Below, piece after piece: positions 1 through 5,415 of a stretch of 8,588 nucleotides of DNA. Positions within the stretch are counted from its first letter, which is position 1; the number at the start of each line of letters is the position of its first letter. A program made the translations under genes and the position numbers. The DNA comes from an uncultured Clostridia bacterium (GTDB lineage Bacteria > Bacillota > Clostridia > Christensenellales > Borkfalkiaceae): the NCBI GenBank assembly GCA_937915565.1, contig CALDMH010000067.1, positions 1 through 8,588 of the forward strand, read 5' to 3'. Below the pieces are notes generated by a model, which worked only from the letters and a program-made list of their open reading frames with translations, did not search any database and had not been told where the DNA came from.

Positions 1-12
1 AAAGAACGACAT
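1..12 (-). CDS. Start of a leftward gene, cut off by the window edge
   Basis: Only the first four codons are inside the window, reading M-S-F-F on the minus strand from an ATG at 12-10. The call rests on a perfect Shine-Dalgarno sequence, AAGGAGG, six bases before this ATG, and on the gene lying just beyond the terminator of the rsmA operon with its own upstream regulatory-looking DNA. Nothing can be said about the product. In Bacillus a yabG/veg-type gene often follows ksgA, but four residues cannot test that. Confidence 0.72.
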
Positions 13-46
13 ATTAAACCTCCTTAAAACGCTCTCAGTTTAATAT
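11..46. repeat. 9-bp perfect inverted repeat around the SD and start codon
   Basis: ATATTAAAC (11-19) and GTTTAATAT (38-46) are perfect inverted repeats with an 18-base spacer. In a minus-strand transcript starting upstream of 46, the stem would pair the AT of the start codon and the last G of the SD, leaving the rest of the SD in the loop. If transcription starts downstream of the putative -10 at 42-47, the stem cannot form in RNA, and the repeat would be a DNA-level element or chance. Confidence 0.45.
19..25 (-). promoter_or_regulatory. Consensus Shine-Dalgarno site for the truncated leftward gene
   Basis: The minus strand reads AAGGAGG, then TTTAAT, then ATG. This is a full match to the anti-SD of 16S rRNA at an optimal six-base spacing. 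It is the main support for a gene starting at position 12. Confidence 0.8.
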
Positions 47-73
47 ATGCCGAAACGTTTCAAAAAAGTTCAA
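42..73 (-). promoter_or_regulatory. Possible promoter of the truncated leftward gene
   Basis: On the minus strand, TTGAAC (73-68) and TATATT (47-42) resemble -35 and -10 boxes. The spacer is 20 bases, longer than the usual 16-18. A second -35-like TTGAAA (63-58) is too close to the same -10. The location is right: after the rsmA terminator and about 30 bases before the start codon. Box quality is mediocre, so the region is better supported than the exact boxes. Confidence 0.35.
52..61. promoter_or_regulatory. Operator-like palindrome GAAACGTTTC
   Basis: GAAACGTTTC is a perfect 10-bp palindrome with a central CG. It lies between the putative -35 and -10 boxes of the leftward gene. A central CG with A-rich and T-rich arms is typical of LacI/GalR/CcpA-family operators. 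Aligned to a catabolite-responsive element it misses several outer consensus bases, so it is not a convincing CcpA site. It could bind a local LacI-type repressor or be fortuitous. Confidence 0.4.
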
Positions 74-116
74 AGCCGACTAGGAATAAATCAAACGCGA
101 TTTATTCCCGGCCGGC
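62..116 (-). terminator. Probable intrinsic terminator of the metG-rsmA operon
   Basis: Read on the minus strand, 7 bases after the rsmA stop codon, GCCGGC (116-111) pairs with GTCGGC (80-75) with one G-U. Inside it, GGAATAAATC (108-99) pairs perfectly with GATTTATTCC (92-83) around a six-base loop. One extra G-U pair and one C-A mismatch join the two stems. The hairpin is followed by TTTGAACTTTTTT, a broken U-rich tract. Position and structure fit a rho-independent terminator. The interrupted U-tract lowers confidence. Confidence 0.6.
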
Positions 117-123
117 GTAAGTT

Positions 124-954
124 TTACAAATATTTTTTCAAGCCCTCGGATAAGCGAACGAATTCCTCCGTCGTGAGCGTTTCACCCCTCGCAAGAGGAT
201 TATCCGTAACCGAAAGAACGAGTTCGTTCGCTTCTTCTCTCGACATTTTGAAGGATTGCATAAGATTGTTCGCAAGAGTTTTTCTCCTGCTCGCAAAAGC
301 GCATCTGACGGCGTCGCGATAAGCCTTTTTATCCACCCCGCGGAATTTATCCCTGTCCATCGTGATTTTAACCACGGCGGAATCCACGTTAGGCGACGGA
401 TAAAACATTTTTCTATCGATAAACATAAGCTGTTCGGCGTTGCCGACGAGGTCGATTCCCGCCGTTATCGCGCCGTAATCTTCCGTTCCCGCTTTTGCCG
501 TCAATCTGTCCGCGACCTCGGCTTCTATCGTCACCGTTATGCTTTTCACCTTTTCCGATTCCTCTACGAATTTCATCAGGATAGGCGTGGTTATATAATA
601 CGGTATATTCGCGACGAGCGCGAACTCTCCGCCGCAAAGTTTCTCTATCTCCTCGGTTTTCGTTTTCATAACGTCTTTGAAAATTATCTCGACGTTATCG
701 AAACCCGCAAGGCTTTCTTTAAGCACCGGCTTTAAGTTCGTATCTATCTCGAACCCGATAACCCTCTTCGCTTTTTTTGCGATTGCCGCAGTGAGCGTTC
801 CTCCGCCGCAACCGATTTCGACGACCGTGTCGTTTTCGGTTATTCCGGATTTTTTCACTATTTCGTCCAAAAGGTCGCTATCCGTAAGAAAGTTCTGCCC
901 GAAACGTTTATTGAACTTAAACCCGTTTTTATTTAATATTTCTTTTAACTGCAT
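124..954 (-). CDS. rsmA: 16S rRNA (adenine1518-N6/adenine1519-N6)-dimethyltransferase RsmA (KsgA)
   Basis: Transfers four methyl groups from S-adenosylmethionine to two adjacent adenines in the 3'-terminal helix 45 of 16S rRNA, a late step of 30S subunit maturation in the cytoplasm. The 276 residues match the family's usual length. Visible motifs in order are FGQNFLTD (18-25), the SAM-binding EIGCGGGTLT (46-55), acidic FEID (68-71), catalytic motif IV NIPYYITTP (116-124), the AGTEDYGA segment (155-162), FYPSPNVDSAVV (184-195) and the basic FASRRKTLANNL (220-231). All key residues are present. The ATG overlaps the upstream radical SAM gene's stop by one base (TGATG) and only a weak purine stretch precedes it, which points to translational coupling. 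It is the last gene of the metG operon. Confidence 0.97.
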   Translation of the reverse strand: MQLKEILNKNGFKFNKRFGQNFLTDSDLLDEIVKKSGITENDTVVEIGCGGGTLTAAIAKKAKRVIGFEIDTNLKPVLKESLAGFDNVEIIFKDVMKTKTEEIEKLCGGEFALVANIPYYITTPILMKFVEESEKVKSITVTIEAEVADRLTAKAGTEDYGAITAGIDLVGNAEQLMFIDRKMFYPSPNVDSAVVKITMDRDKFRGVDKKAYRDAVRCAFASRRKTLANNLMQSFKMSREEANELVLSVTDNPLARGETLTTEEFVRLSEGLKKYL

Positions 955-1547
955 CAGCTTTCTTTGATATATTCTCTCACCCTTAAAGGAATACCCGCCT
1001 CTTCGGCTATTTTTTTACACTTCTTCACGGCTTCCTCGCCGATGACGTCAACAACGGAGAAGGTAACGTATAAGCCGCGTTCCTTGCACTTTTTCGCAAA
1101 CGAAATAAGTTCGGGATAAGCGTCCTCGCCGAAAACGGGACGACAAACGTCGAAATATCTTTCCGCGCTGCACTCGTTTAAACTGACGTTGACCTTATCC
1201 ACTGCTTTGGCAAGTCCTTCGGTTATATCCCGTCCGTTGATAAGGTTTCCCTGCCCGTTCGTGTCCAGACGAACGAGGTAGCCGCGTTTTTTGAGTTCCG
1301 TGCCGATTTCGACGATTTCTTTAAGCCTGAACGTTGGCTCGCCGAAGCCGCAAAAAACCACTTCGTCGTAATCCATTTGCGGAATTTGCGCAAGCACCTC
1401 TTCGCTCGAAGGCTCTTTTGACAACCACAGTTTATTGCCGAAATAGGAATCCTTTCCGTTTCTCACGCAAAAACTACAATCGTTTGAACACCTGTTCGTA
1501 AGGTTGATATAAAGTTTTCCGTCAAGTTCGTAAGCGTAAGTATCCAT
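954..1547 (-). CDS. TatD-associated radical SAM protein, substrate unknown
   Basis: A compact 197-residue radical SAM enzyme. It carries the [4Fe-4S] ligand motif C-x3-C-x2-C at Cys20, Cys24 and Cys27 (NRCSNDCSFCVRN), a GFGEPT SAM-binding loop (67-72), DTNGQGN (95-101) and VSLN (121-124), as in the N-terminal two-thirds of a radical SAM barrel. It should cleave SAM reductively to a 5'-deoxyadenosyl radical. The substrate is not known. It matches what I recall of the small family annotated as TatD-linked radical SAM proteins in Clostridia, and it sits 5 bases after tatD and overlaps rsmA by one base. No C-terminal SPASM or second cluster domain is evident, although further cysteines occur at 66, 126, 135, 154 and 177. 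Here it lies where Bacillus has the ribonuclease M5 gene rnmV. An AGGA ten bases upstream of the ATG is a weak SD. Confidence 0.9.
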   Translation of the reverse strand: MDTYAYELDGKLYINLTNRCSNDCSFCVRNGKDSYFGNKLWLSKEPSSEEVLAQIPQMDYDEVVFCGFGEPTFRLKEIVEIGTELKKRGYLVRLDTNGQGNLINGRDITEGLAKAVDKVNVSLNECSAERYFDVCRPVFGEDAYPELISFAKKCKERGLYVTFSVVDVIGEEAVKKCKKIAEEAGIPLRVREYIKES

Positions 1548-1552
1548 TTATT

Positions 1553-2317
1553 TTATATCCTGTAAAACCTTTTGAAATTTGTTTCGATTATATTTTCCGC
1601 TTCTTTAAGGTCAACGCCTTTTACGTCCGCGATTTTTTTAGCTATAATCGGAATTCTCGACGGCTCGTTCACACTTCCCCGATAAGGCTCGGGCGAAAGA
1701 TACGGACAATCCGTTTCGGTAAGTATCCTATCGAACGGAACGACGCTTAACACGCCTTCCTTTTTTGCGTTTTTAAAAGTAATTACCCCGCCGAACGAAA
1801 AATACGCTCCGAGTTCGACGTATTCGCGAGCTATTTCCTCGCTTTCGCCGAAACAGTGCATCAAAAAACCGCTTTTTAATAATTCTTTCCTTTCTTTAAG
1901 AAAATCAAGCGTTTTTTTCGTCGCTTCGCGCGAGTGAATCACAATCGGCAAATTCAGTTCGCTGGCCGTTTCGAGCTGTTTTTCAAAAGCTTTTTCCTGC
2001 AAATCCTCGGGAGATTTGTTCCAGTGAAAATCAAACCCCGCCTCGCCGATGCCGAGACATTTTTTCTTCCCCGCAAGCGTTTTTATAAGCTTTTCGGTTT
2101 TATCCGTAAACGAAGACGCTTCGTCCGGATGAACGCCGACCGTAAAATACATATCTTCGTATTTTTCCGAAAGTTCGACGGCTTTTACGGACGACTCCTC
2201 GTCGTAACCCGAATTTACCACCGCTCCGACGCCCGCTTTGCGGTACTTATTAACGATTTCGTCTATTTCTCCGCCGTATTTCGCGTCGGAAAGGTGTGCG
2301 TGCGCGTCTACGAACAT
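1553..2317 (-). CDS. tatD: TatD-family metal-dependent hydrolase/DNase (YabD-like)
   Basis: A cytoplasmic TIM-barrel metallohydrolase of the amidohydrolase superfamily. TatD relatives act as Mg-dependent 3'-5' DNases and possibly on other substrates. Metal ligands are all visible: HAH at 6-8, Glu92 in GEAGFDF (91-97), His128 in IHSRE (127-131), His154 in MHCFGES (153-159) and Asp203 in TETDCPYLSPEP (200-211). The more usual GEIGLDY appears here as GEAGFDF, a conservative change. The length of 254 residues is typical. The ATG overlaps the metG stop by one base (TAATG), and GGTGAG lies just before it, so the start is secure. A metG-tatD pair is a long-standing neighbourhood in Bacillota. Confidence 0.95.
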   Translation of the reverse strand: MFVDAHAHLSDAKYGGEIDEIVNKYRKAGVGAVVNSGYDEESSVKAVELSEKYEDMYFTVGVHPDEASSFTDKTEKLIKTLAGKKKCLGIGEAGFDFHWNKSPEDLQEKAFEKQLETASELNLPIVIHSREATKKTLDFLKERKELLKSGFLMHCFGESEEIAREYVELGAYFSFGGVITFKNAKKEGVLSVVPFDRILTETDCPYLSPEPYRGSVNEPSRIPIIAKKIADVKGVDLKEAENIIETNFKRFYRI

Positions 2318-4251
2318 TATCTCACCGTAGCCCCGTCCGGAATTTCTCCGCTTTCGGGCGAAACGACGGAAAGCTTACCGTCCTTTTCGGCGCAAAGAAT
2401 CATTCCCTGACTTTCCACTCCACAAAGCTTTGCGGGTTTGAGATTGTAAACGAGAACGACGTTTTTGCCGACCATTTCCTCCGGTTTATACCATTCCGCG
2501 ATTCCGCTCGCAACCGTGCGGGTTTCGTCGCCGACTTTAAGCGTGAGTTGTAAAAGTTTCTTCGATTTTTCAACCTTTTCGCAAGCCGTTACGAGAGCCG
2601 TTTTGAATTTTATTTTCATAAAATCGTCTATCGTGATTTCAGGAGTTTCCTCATTTTTCGGCTCTTCTTTCGCGGCGTATTTATTCTTTATTTCCTCGGC
2701 TTTTTTCTCAATCTCGGCAAAATCGAGCCTTGCGAAAATAACCTCGGCGTTTTCCTTAACCTTGTTCCCGTCCGGATAAAGTCCGAATTCTCCGAGCGCG
2801 GCGTATTCTCTTTCCTCGCAGTTGATTTGTTCGAGAATTTTCGCCGACGTTTCGGGCATAAAGGGCGCAAGAAGCGAAGCCGCTATGGCTATCGTTTCGG
2901 TTAAGTTATACAAAACTTCTTTAAGCCTCGGGCGGGTTGCCTCGTCCTTGGCGAGAACCCACGGAGCGGTTTCGTCAACGTATTTATTCGCTCTTCTTAA
3001 AAGAGTAAAAACGCAATCTATGGCGTCGGAAATACGGAACTCGTCCATAAATCCGCAAACCTTACCGTAAGCGGATGCCGCAGCGGATTTAAGCTCTTCG
3101 TCCACAGGCTCGCAAACACCGCTTCTCTCAACCACGCAACCGAAATATTTTTCGCTCATCGCAACCGTTCTTTTAACGAGATTGCCGTAAACGTTAGCAA
3201 GGTCGCCGTTGATTTTGTCGGTCATAAGTTGCCAGCCGATAAGCCCGTCGTTATCGAACGGCATATCGTCCAAAACGTAATATCTCACAGCGTCCACGCC
3301 GAAAACGGAAACAAGGTCGTCCGCATACATAACGTTCCCCTTGGACTTCGACATCTTTCCGCCGTCCTGCAAAAGCCACGGGTGTCCGTAAACCTTTTTT
3401 GGAAGCGGCAAGCCGAGAGCCATAAGGAAAATCGGCCAGTAAATCGTGTGGAATCTGATTATATCCTTACCGATAATATGAACGTCGCAGGGCCAGCATT
3501 CGTTGAAAAGTTCCGAAGAATTGCCGTCCACGTCGTACCCGATTCCCGTAATATAGTTCGTCAAAGCGTCAAGCCAGACGTAAATGACGTGCGAAGGGTC
3601 AAAATCGACCGGAATACCCCACTTGAAAGACGTTCTCGAAACGCAAAGGTCTTGAAGCCCCGGGAGAAGGAAGTTGTTCATCATCTCGTTCTTTCTCGAA
3701 GCGGGGTAAATAAAATCGGGGTGAGAATTGACGTATTCTATAAGTTTCGGAGCGTATTTGCTCATTTTGAAGAAATACGCTTCCTCTTTCGCCTTTTTAA
3801 CTTCGCCGCCGCAATCGGGGCATTTCCCGTTGACGAGCTGACTTTCCGTCCAGAAAGACTCGCAAGGCGTGCAATACCAACCCTCGTACGCGCCTTTGTA
3901 AATATCGCCCTGCTCGTAAAATTTCTTGAATATTTTACGAACCTGTTCTTCGTGATAATCGTCGGTGGTCCTTATAAATTTGTCGTAATCGACGTTCACG
4001 CATTTCCATACCGATTTAATTTCGTCCGAAACCATATCGACGTATTCTTTCGGGGTTTTCCCGAACTTTTGCGCTTTTTCTTCGATTTTTTGCCCGTGTT
4101 CGTCCGTTCCCGTTTGAAAAAACACGTCGTAACCCTGTTTTTTCTTAAATCTTGCGATGCAGTCGGCCAGAATCGCTTCGTACGTGTTGCCTATGTGCGG
4201 CTTCGACGACGTGTACGCGATAGCCGTTGTGATATAATATTTTTCTTTCAT
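2317..4251 (-). CDS. metG: Methionine-tRNA ligase with C-terminal tRNA-binding domain
   Basis: Charges tRNA-Met with methionine using ATP, supplying both initiator and elongator tRNA. The 644-residue class I synthetase shows the HIGN version of the HIGH signature (19-22), the GTDEHG segment (48-53), a zinc-binding knuckle with Cys127, Cys130, Cys144 and Cys147, and KMSKS at 299-303. The anticodon-binding helical domain includes DETAPW (426-431). After a charged, low-complexity linker (about 515-540), an EMAP-II/Trbp111-like OB fold runs from about 541 to 630 (IDDFMKIKFKTALV ... PAKLCGVESQGMIL), as in dimeric B. subtilis-type MetRS. It is the first gene of the operon. The start is set by the family alignment and an AGG eight bases upstream; a second AGG lies closer. 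Confidence 0.97.
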   Translation of the reverse strand: MKEKYYITTAIAYTSSKPHIGNTYEAILADCIARFKKKQGYDVFFQTGTDEHGQKIEEKAQKFGKTPKEYVDMVSDEIKSVWKCVNVDYDKFIRTTDDYHEEQVRKIFKKFYEQGDIYKGAYEGWYCTPCESFWTESQLVNGKCPDCGGEVKKAKEEAYFFKMSKYAPKLIEYVNSHPDFIYPASRKNEMMNNFLLPGLQDLCVSRTSFKWGIPVDFDPSHVIYVWLDALTNYITGIGYDVDGNSSELFNECWPCDVHIIGKDIIRFHTIYWPIFLMALGLPLPKKVYGHPWLLQDGGKMSKSKGNVMYADDLVSVFGVDAVRYYVLDDMPFDNDGLIGWQLMTDKINGDLANVYGNLVKRTVAMSEKYFGCVVERSGVCEPVDEELKSAAASAYGKVCGFMDEFRISDAIDCVFTLLRRANKYVDETAPWVLAKDEATRPRLKEVLYNLTETIAIAASLLAPFMPETSAKILEQINCEEREYAALGEFGLYPDGNKVKENAEVIFARLDFAEIEKKAEEIKNKYAAKEEPKNEETPEITIDDFMKIKFKTALVTACEKVEKSKKLLQLTLKVGDETRTVASGIAEWYKPEEMVGKNVVLVYNLKPAKLCGVESQGMILCAEKDGKLSVVSPESGEIPDGATVR

Positions 4252-4287
4252 ATGCCTGACCTACGATTAACAAATATTTTAATACTT

Positions 4288-4303
4288 TTATATTATAATA
4301 TAA
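4288..4303. promoter_or_regulatory. 16-bp AT palindrome with back-to-back -10 boxes
   Basis: TTATATTATAATATAA is a perfect palindrome. It contains the metG -10 TATAAT on the minus strand (4297-4292) and TATAAT on the plus strand (4294-4299), with a second plus-strand TATAAT at 4299-4304. This would suit a divergent promoter serving metG and spmA. No good plus-strand -35 is found at the right distance, and I could not recognise a convincing sigma-E motif for spmA. Confidence 0.45.
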
Positions 4304-4320
4304 TTTTCGGAAAAAGTAAA
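4292..4320 (-). promoter_or_regulatory. Sigma-A-type promoter of the metG operon
   Basis: The minus strand has TTTACT (4320-4315), a 17-base spacer and a perfect TATAAT (4297-4292). The expected start point near 4285 would give a leader of about 34 bases. That is too short for a T-box, and no T-box or other riboswitch fold is visible. Confidence 0.65.
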
Positions 4321-4354
4321 ACATAAAAAGGCATATTTTATCATAACTTGTAAC

Positions 4355-4906
4355 GTGAACGTGATTTTTACCGTCATTTTATTTATATCTTTGATTATTT
4401 TCGCCGTAATTTCGCCCGATAAAGCTCTCGAAGCGATGACGAGCGGAGGGCAAAAGGCCGTGACATTATCCATAAACCTTATCGCCATTTACGCGGTGTG
4501 GTCGGGCTTTTTGCAAATCGCCGAGGATTGCGGTTTCGTCAGAAAACTCTCCGAAAAACTCCGCCCGCTTATAAAAAAACTATTCTCGATGCCGACTGAC
4601 GACGAATCGGACGACATCGCCGTGAATATTTCGGCTAATCTTCTCGGTATGGGCGGTATTGCAACCCCTGCGGGAATATCCGCCACCACGAAACTTTGTA
4701 ACCGCGGCAATCACGAGGGCGCAACCGTGCTTTTCGTTCTTGCTTCGACGAGTATTCAACTCGTTCCCACAACCGTAATTTCGTTAAGGCAATCGTTTTC
4801 CTCCGCAAATCCCGCGCTGGTTTTCGTTCCGTCCCTTCTCTCGTCGCTCGTTTGCACGGCCGTCGGGCTTTTCCTTTGCTTCGTTTTCAAACCGAGAAAA
4901 AAATGA
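4355..4906 (+). CDS. spmA: Spore maturation protein SpmA (nucleoside-recognition/Gate domain)
   Basis: A 183-residue integral membrane protein, close to the 196 residues of B. subtilis SpmA. SpmA and SpmB are needed together for proper core dehydration of spores in Bacillus and Clostridium; the biochemical activity is not settled. Hydrophobic segments lie at roughly 3-20, 36-54, 123-141 and 157-177. Family-like stretches are AVWSGFLQIAEDCG (47-60), NLLGMGGIATPAG (95-107) and LVPTTVISLRQS (136-147). The only plausible in-frame starts are GTG at 4355 or GTG at 4361. The N-terminus MNVIFTVIL matches the SpmA start pattern with either. No SD is close: AAAAAGG at 4325-4331 is 23 bases away. Upstream in frame there is no ATG, GTG or TTG before a stop at 4301. 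It overlaps spmB by ATGA. Confidence 0.88.
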   Translation: MNVIFTVILFISLIIFAVISPDKALEAMTSGGQKAVTLSINLIAIYAVWSGFLQIAEDCGFVRKLSEKLRPLIKKLFSMPTDDESDDIAVNISANLLGMGGIATPAGISATTKLCNRGNHEGATVLFVLASTSIQLVPTTVISLRQSFSSANPALVFVPSLLSSLVCTAVGLFLCFVFKPRKK

Positions 4907-5415
4907 AAATAATATCGCTTATTATACCGGTTTTGCTCATCGCCCTGCTCGCTTACGCCGCCTTTAAAAAAGTTAAAATCTACGATAGTTTTGCCGTGGG
5001 GGCAGGCAAGGCTTTGCCGACGGTTTTTTCGCTTTTCCCCTATCTCGTGACGATTTTTATTATGACGGAAACCTTTCGGATAAGCGGCGTTTCGGACGCT
5101 CTTATCTCCTTTTTAACTCCCGTTTTCAAGTTTTTGGACATTCCCTCCGAAATTGCTCCGCTCGTGATTTTAAAGCCCTTTTCGGGCGGAGGAAGCCTTG
5201 CTATTTTAACCGAAATACTTCAAAAATACGGCGTGGATTCTTACGTTTCGCTTTGCGCTTGCGCCGTTTACGGTTCTTCCGAAACGACGTTTTATATTTC
5301 CGCCGTTTATTTTGCCGGAGCAAAAGAAAAAAGGTTGATAAAACCGATAACAATATCGCTTTTTTCAACCTTCGTTTCAACGGTGTTCGCTTGTTTTATA
5401 TGTAGATTTTTTTAA
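4903..5415 (+). CDS. spmB: Spore maturation protein SpmB
   Basis: A 170-residue membrane protein and partner of SpmA, also of the Gate-domain family. Family-type segments are YDSFAVGAGKALPT (27-40), LFPYLVTIFIMTETFRISG (44-62), KPFSGGGSLAILTE (91-104) and YGSSETTFYISAVYFAGA (123-140). Membrane segments lie at about 3-20, 40-58, 83-103 and 148-168. The ATG at 4903 overlaps the spmA stop (ATGA), indicating translational coupling; an upstream in-frame ATG at 4852 would add 17 polar residues unlike the family and was not used. The stop codon shares TTAA with the stop of the convergent transporter gene. Its 3' coding part also holds a strong antisense hairpin that probably ends transcription of that transporter. 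The pair suggests a spore former, though spmAB homologues also occur in genomes of uncertain sporulation ability. Confidence 0.9.
   Translation: MKIISLIIPVLLIALLAYAAFKKVKIYDSFAVGAGKALPTVFSLFPYLVTIFIMTETFRISGVSDALISFLTPVFKFLDIPSEIAPLVILKPFSGGGSLAILTEILQKYGVDSYVSLCACAVYGSSETTFYISAVYFAGAKEKRLIKPITISLFSTFVSTVFACFICRFF
5322..5372 (-). terminator. Intrinsic terminator of the transporter operon, inside spmB
   Basis: On the minus strand, 40 bases past the transporter stop codon, AAGGTTGA (5372-5365) pairs with TCAACCTT (5338-5331). Next come an A-A mismatch, AAAA/TTTT, a G-G mismatch and CGATA/TATCG around a TTGT loop. The structure is symmetrical: 17 pairs with two mismatches. It is followed directly by TTTTCTTTT (5330-5322), giving six Ts in a row counting the stem end. 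The whole element lies within spmB codons. On the plus strand the hairpin is followed by CGTTTC, so it should not efficiently stop spmB transcription. Confidence 0.68.

Noticed and set aside
47..322. Open frame on the plus strand across the rsmA 3' end
   Set aside because: It lies antisense to the conserved C-terminus of RsmA, has no SD and would start inside the promoter region of the leftward gene.
3229..4326. 365-codon open frame on the plus strand, antisense to metG
   Set aside because: It is the shadow of the conserved metG gene; the translation is rich in Arg, Val, Phe and His as expected for the complement of these codons, has no recognisable domain and no SD.
4292..4349. Sigma-E-type promoter for spmA (for example CATAACTT at 4342-4349)
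   Set aside because: Matches to the -10 consensus are only partial, and no properly spaced -35 was found, so no specific site is claimed.
4852..4902. In-frame upstream ATG giving spmB 17 more residues
   Set aside because: The extension is polar and unlike SpmB N-termini, and the ATG at 4903 overlaps the spmA stop in the usual ATGA coupling.
5345..5365. CGATA-ACAA-TATCG followed by CTTTTTT as a plus-strand terminator inside spmB
   Set aside because: The stem is only five pairs and ends before the spmB stop, which would truncate the message; it is better explained as the inner part of the minus-strand hairpin.
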